A DNA stretch of 64,000 nt from an uncultured Duncaniella sp. (GTDB lineage: Bacteria; Bacteroidota; Bacteroidia; Bacteroidales; Muribaculaceae). The stretch covers positions 35,972 to 99,971 of the forward strand of contig CAJUGS010000004.1 of assembly GCA_910586305.1 (NCBI GenBank), given 5' to 3'. Below are positions 61,258 to 64,000 of this stretch, piece by piece. The first letter of the stretch is position 1. The number at the start of each line of letters is the position of its first letter. The translations under genes and the position numbers were made by a program. Under the pieces are notes generated by a model. That model ran no database searches and was not told where the DNA came from. It saw only the letters and a program-made list of their open reading frames with translations.

Positions 61258-63810
61258 TTGACAAAAAAACTCCGCCTTCATATAGCAGTTATCCTCCTCA
61301 CAGCCGTCACCCACATACTCACGGCCCAGACCGTCACAATCAGCGGCACTGTCCGCGACTCAATCACACGAGAGCCTATCCCATTCGCCACCATACTCCT
61401 CACCGGCACCGACCGCGGTACACTCACCGACGACGACGGAGCCTACAGCATCACCACCGCACTGTCATTTGACTCAGTCCGAGCCGACGCAATGGGATAT
61501 ACACCCAAGACCCTCCCCGCACCAGCACGCCGGGCTGCCATACAGCTCGATATAGAGCTCCACTCCACAGGAGTGCTTCTCGGAACCGTTATAGCCAAGC
61601 CGCGCAAAGAGAAATACTCCAAGCGCAACAATCCAGCCGTAGACTTCATGCAGCGCATACGCGCCACAGCCGACATGACAGACCCTCGCCGCCGGCCAGA
61701 CTACAATTACGACAAATATGAGCGTATCACCCTCGCTATCAACGACTACCACTTCAACGACTCCGCCCGTCGCGGACTCGACCGACACCTGTCATTCCTC
61801 AAGGACTACGTTGACACCAACTCCCTCTCAGGCAAGCCGATACTAAATGTCGCCCTCCGCGAAAAAATCTCATCTGTACACCACCGGCTCAATCCCTCGG
61901 AGAGCGAAAAAGAATATATCACGGCACTGCGCAACTCAGGCCTCGACGAATTTCTGGACCCACAGAGCACACAACTGTTCTATGAAGACGTGATGCGCGA
62001 AATCAACGTCTACGCCCCCGACATCACCATACTCCAGCAGCGGTTTGTCAGCCCGCTCTCACGCATCGCTCCTGACTTCTACAAATTCTACCTCACCGAC
62101 ACCGTCAGCATTGACACAGTCCCCTGCGTACAGCTCACATTCGTTCCTCGCAACCCGGCCACAATGGGATTCACCGGACGATTCTATGTACCCGTCGGCG
62201 ACTCGACAATGTTCATCCGTCGCATAGAGATGCGCGTCCCCCACGACATCAATCTCAACTTCATCGACAACCTCCTCATCACTCAGGACTACACGCGCGC
62301 CCCCGACGGCTCACGCCTCAAACTCACCGACAGGATGCTCATCGAAGCCACCCTACTCCCCGCTCTTCCCGGGATGTATGCCGAACGCACCACCACGTAT
62401 ACCGGCCACAACTTCGAGCCGGCCTCTGACCCGGCCATATTCGACCGCGGACTCGCCCAAATCTATGCCCCCGGAGCCACCTCGCGCGACACGGCATACT
62501 GGACACAAGCCCGCACAGCTCCCATCGGTCACGGCGCGAGACACATAGACCGTATGATGTCGCAGCTGCGCTCACGACCCCTCTTCTACTGGGGAGAAAA
62601 AGCCGTCAAGACATTCGCATCAGGCTATATCACCACGGGCAATCCATCGAAATTCGACATCGGCCCCCTCACTTCCACATTCTCATCCAACTATCTCGAA
62701 GGATTCCGCCTGCGCCTCGGAGGCATGACCACCGCGGCCCTCTCGCCACGCCTGTTCCTGAGAGGCTACACTGCCTATGGCTTCAAAGACCACAGATGGA
62801 AATACCGGGCGGAGCTGGAATACTCATTCCACGACAAGAAGTATCACTCCCGCGAATTTCCGGTGCACTCACTGCGCCTAACCCACCAGTATGACATGAA
62901 TATGCTCGGCCAGAGATTCGTGTCGAACAACCAGGACAATATGTTCATGTCGCTGCGACGCGCCTCTGACTTCCAGATGCTTTACCAGCGTCTGACCCGC
63001 CTGCAATACACTCTCGAAACCGAAAACAATTTCACCCTCACGGCCAGCATACAAAGCACACGTGAGGAGGCTACAGCCTATATCCCGTTTGTCAACGGAC
63101 ACGGACAATCCGTGCCTGCCTATACTCTCAACTCGGCAACACTCACACTCCGATATGCTCCCGGCGAGAAATTCTATCAGCTCGTCACCGGCCGACTCCC
63201 CATCAATTTCGACGCGCCTGTCATCACCCTCACCCACACCTATGCCCCGCCACGACGGCTCGGCAATACATTCGGCCTCAGCCTCACCGAGCTATCATTC
63301 TCACGCCGCTTCTGGCTCTCGGCCTTCGGATATACCGACATTTTCCTCAAGGGAGGCCATGTGTGGACTCGCTCCCCCTACCCCAACCTCCTAATTCCGA
63401 ACGCTAATCTCTCGTATTTCATACAGCTCGAATCTTTCAGCTGTCTCAACCCCATGGAGTTCATCAACGACTCCTATGCCCAATGGGATATCACCTACTG
63501 GGCCAACGGGGCCATACTCAACTACATACCCGTCATACGCCGTCTAAAGCTCCGCGAAGCATTCATCATACGCGGCCTCTGGGGACACCTCAGCCACCGC
63601 AACCGCCCATGGCTCCACCCCGATCTCTATGCATTCCCTGCCCGTGCGAACACACAGCTCATGACACGCACTCCATATCTCGAAGCAGCCGTAGGTATTG
63701 ACAATCTGTTCAAATGCCTGCGCGTCGACTATACCTGGCGTCTCACCTACCGCAACACCCCCTCGGCCTGCCGCGCCGGCCTCCGATTCATGTTCCACTT
63801 CTCATTCTGA
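61258..63810 (+). CDS. DUF5686 outer-membrane protein with carboxypeptidase-regulatory-like domain
   Basis: An 850-residue protein starting with TTG at 61258 (no in-frame ATG upstream in the short leader; the Met-Thr-Lys-Lys start begins a normal signal peptide). Residues about 22-105 are a CarboxypepD_reg-like domain (V-T-I-S-G-T-V-R-D-S-I-T-R-E-P-I-P-F-A). The remainder fits DUF5686, a barrel-type outer-membrane family: K-R-N-N-P-A-V-D-F-M-Q-R-I near 122-134 is typical, and the protein ends in a barrel strand (R-F-M-F-H-F-S-F). The family is widespread in Bacteroidetes, without a settled function. It has a near-optimal -7 box 38 nt upstream and is followed by the hairpin at 63837-63868. Confidence 0.85.
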   Translation: MTKKLRLHIAVILLTAVTHILTAQTVTISGTVRDSITREPIPFATILLTGTDRGTLTDDDGAYSITTALSFDSVRADAMGYTPKTLPAPARRAAIQLDIELHSTGVLLGTVIAKPRKEKYSKRNNPAVDFMQRIRATADMTDPRRRPDYNYDKYERITLAINDYHFNDSARRGLDRHLSFLKDYVDTNSLSGKPILNVALREKISSVHHRLNPSESEKEYITALRNSGLDEFLDPQSTQLFYEDVMREINVYAPDITILQQRFVSPLSRIAPDFYKFYLTDTVSIDTVPCVQLTFVPRNPATMGFTGRFYVPVGDSTMFIRRIEMRVPHDINLNFIDNLLITQDYTRAPDGSRLKLTDRMLIEATLLPALPGMYAERTTTYTGHNFEPASDPAIFDRGLAQIYAPGATSRDTAYWTQARTAPIGHGARHIDRMMSQLRSRPLFYWGEKAVKTFASGYITTGNPSKFDIGPLTSTFSSNYLEGFRLRLGGMTTAALSPRLFLRGYTAYGFKDHRWKYRAELEYSFHDKKYHSREFPVHSLRLTHQYDMNMLGQRFVSNNQDNMFMSLRRASDFQMLYQRLTRLQYTLETENNFTLTASIQSTREEATAYIPFVNGHGQSVPAYTLNSATLTLRYAPGEKFYQLVTGRLPINFDAPVITLTHTYAPPRRLGNTFGLSLTELSFSRRFWLSAFGYTDIFLKGGHVWTRSPYPNLLIPNANLSYFIQLESFSCLNPMEFINDSYAQWDITYWANGAILNYIPVIRRLKLREAFIIRGLWGHLSHRNRPWLHPDLYAFPARANTQLMTRTPYLEAAVGIDNLFKCLRVDYTWRLTYRNTPSACRAGLRFMFHFSF

Positions 63811-63836
63811 GATTGCTGTAGACTGTAAAAAAACAA

Positions 63837-63868
63837 TCCTGCCGCCGGGAGACAACCCGACAGCAGGA
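63837..63868. terminator. Bidirectional hairpin terminator between convergent genes
   Basis: TCCTGC...CGGG (63837-63849) pairs with CCCG...GCAGGA (63856-63868) with small bulges and a 6-nt loop. On the minus strand it is followed by TTGTTTTTTTAC, a strong U-run for the gene coming from the right; on the plus side only TTTG follows. It lies between the DUF5686 stop and the ugd stop. Confidence 0.7.
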
Positions 63869-63899
63869 TTTGAAGACACTTACGTATCTATAAGATCTA

Positions 63900-64000
63900 T
63901 CAGTCTCTCTTGAAAATATCGCGCGTGTACACCTTATCAGCCACCTCGTCAAGGCACGAATCATTACGGTTGGCCAGTATGGCCTGCGACATGGTCTTGA
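63900..64000 (-). CDS. ugd: Probable UDP-glucose 6-dehydrogenase, 3' end only
   Basis: The last 32 codons of a minus-strand gene that enters from the right. The peptide contains S-Q-A-I-L-A-N-R and ends E-V-A-D-K-V-Y-T-R-D-I-F-K-R-D. The terminal K-V-Y-T-R-D-[IL]-F is characteristic of UDP-glucose 6-dehydrogenases, which oxidise UDP-glucose to UDP-glucuronate in the cytoplasm for polysaccharide synthesis. With so little sequence, another nucleotide-sugar dehydrogenase is possible. The stop is TGA at 63902-63900, with a strong terminator 32 bp beyond. Confidence 0.7.
   Translation of the reverse strand, partial: KTMSQAILANRNDSCLDEVADKVYTRDIFKRD

Noticed and set aside
43606..64000. A possible functional link between rprXY or the SulP/EamA pair and the RG-II locus.
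   Set aside because: They are 10-15 kb away among mixed-strand housekeeping genes and share no visible regulatory motif with the locus.

Overview
The window reads as a chromosomal stretch of a gut-type Bacteroidales, probably Muribaculaceae (family level is inference). The reasons are Bacteroidetes-type promoters (TTG, about 20 nt, TAnnTTTG), an rprX/rprY two-component pair, a FadL-type barrel protein, DUF5686, DUF3575 and DUF3108 proteins, and a dense carbohydrate-degrading locus made of families best known from Bacteroides. No tRNA, rRNA, CRISPR array, insertion sequence or phage gene was seen.

Left two thirds (1-43605, all minus strand): eighteen secreted carbohydrate-active proteins packed head to tail, several overlapping by the 4-nt ATGA arrangement. 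In transcription order (right to left) they are GH127, GH141, GH78, GH138, GH137-GH2 fusion, LacZ-type GH2, GH2, GH106, SASA-type esterase, a GH95-like protein with a DUF5703 N-terminus, GH2, PL1, a terminator (13032-13067), a new promoter (12928-12959), GH95, GH140, GH78-sialidase fusion, GH43, GH143-GH142 fusion, and a GH78 cut by the window edge. GH137, 138, 140, 141, 142 and 143 were founded on enzymes of Bacteroides thetaiotaomicron that dismantle rhamnogalacturonan II (RG-II), the borate-crosslinked pectin domain. This is therefore an RG-II degradation locus. Together the enzymes could remove L-galactose, glucuronate, fucose, galacturonate, rhamnose, arabinose, aceric acid, galactose, apiose, Dha and probably Kdo, then cut the homogalacturonan backbone with the PL1 lyase. 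No SusC/SusD pair, sensor-regulator, GH139, GH28, GH105 or methylesterase lies in the window; the locus continues past the left edge.

The least explained parts of the locus are: the DUF5703 protein, a GH95-fold enzyme with an altered active site; a GH78-sialidase fusion that mirrors GH143-GH142 and could treat the Rha-Kdo side chain as the latter treats Ara-Dha; a frameshift that removes the last 35 codons of the GH137-GH2 enzyme; and a direct/inverted repeat cluster upstream of the second promoter.

Right third (43815-64000, mixed strands): ordinary chromosomal genes. They are a lipoprotein, thymidine kinase, a DUF3108 protein with a coupled metallophosphatase, an acyltransferase converging on and overlapping it, a W-G-rich repeat protein, a FadL-type porin, a Pif1-like helicase with C-terminal TPRs, a small conserved-looking protein, a SulP transporter with an EamA transporter, a DUF3575 protein, rprX/rprY, a PorT-like barrel, a small lipoprotein resembling the SecD P1-head domain, a CYTH phosphatase, a DUF5686 outer-membrane protein, and the 3' end of a probable UDP-glucose 6-dehydrogenase.
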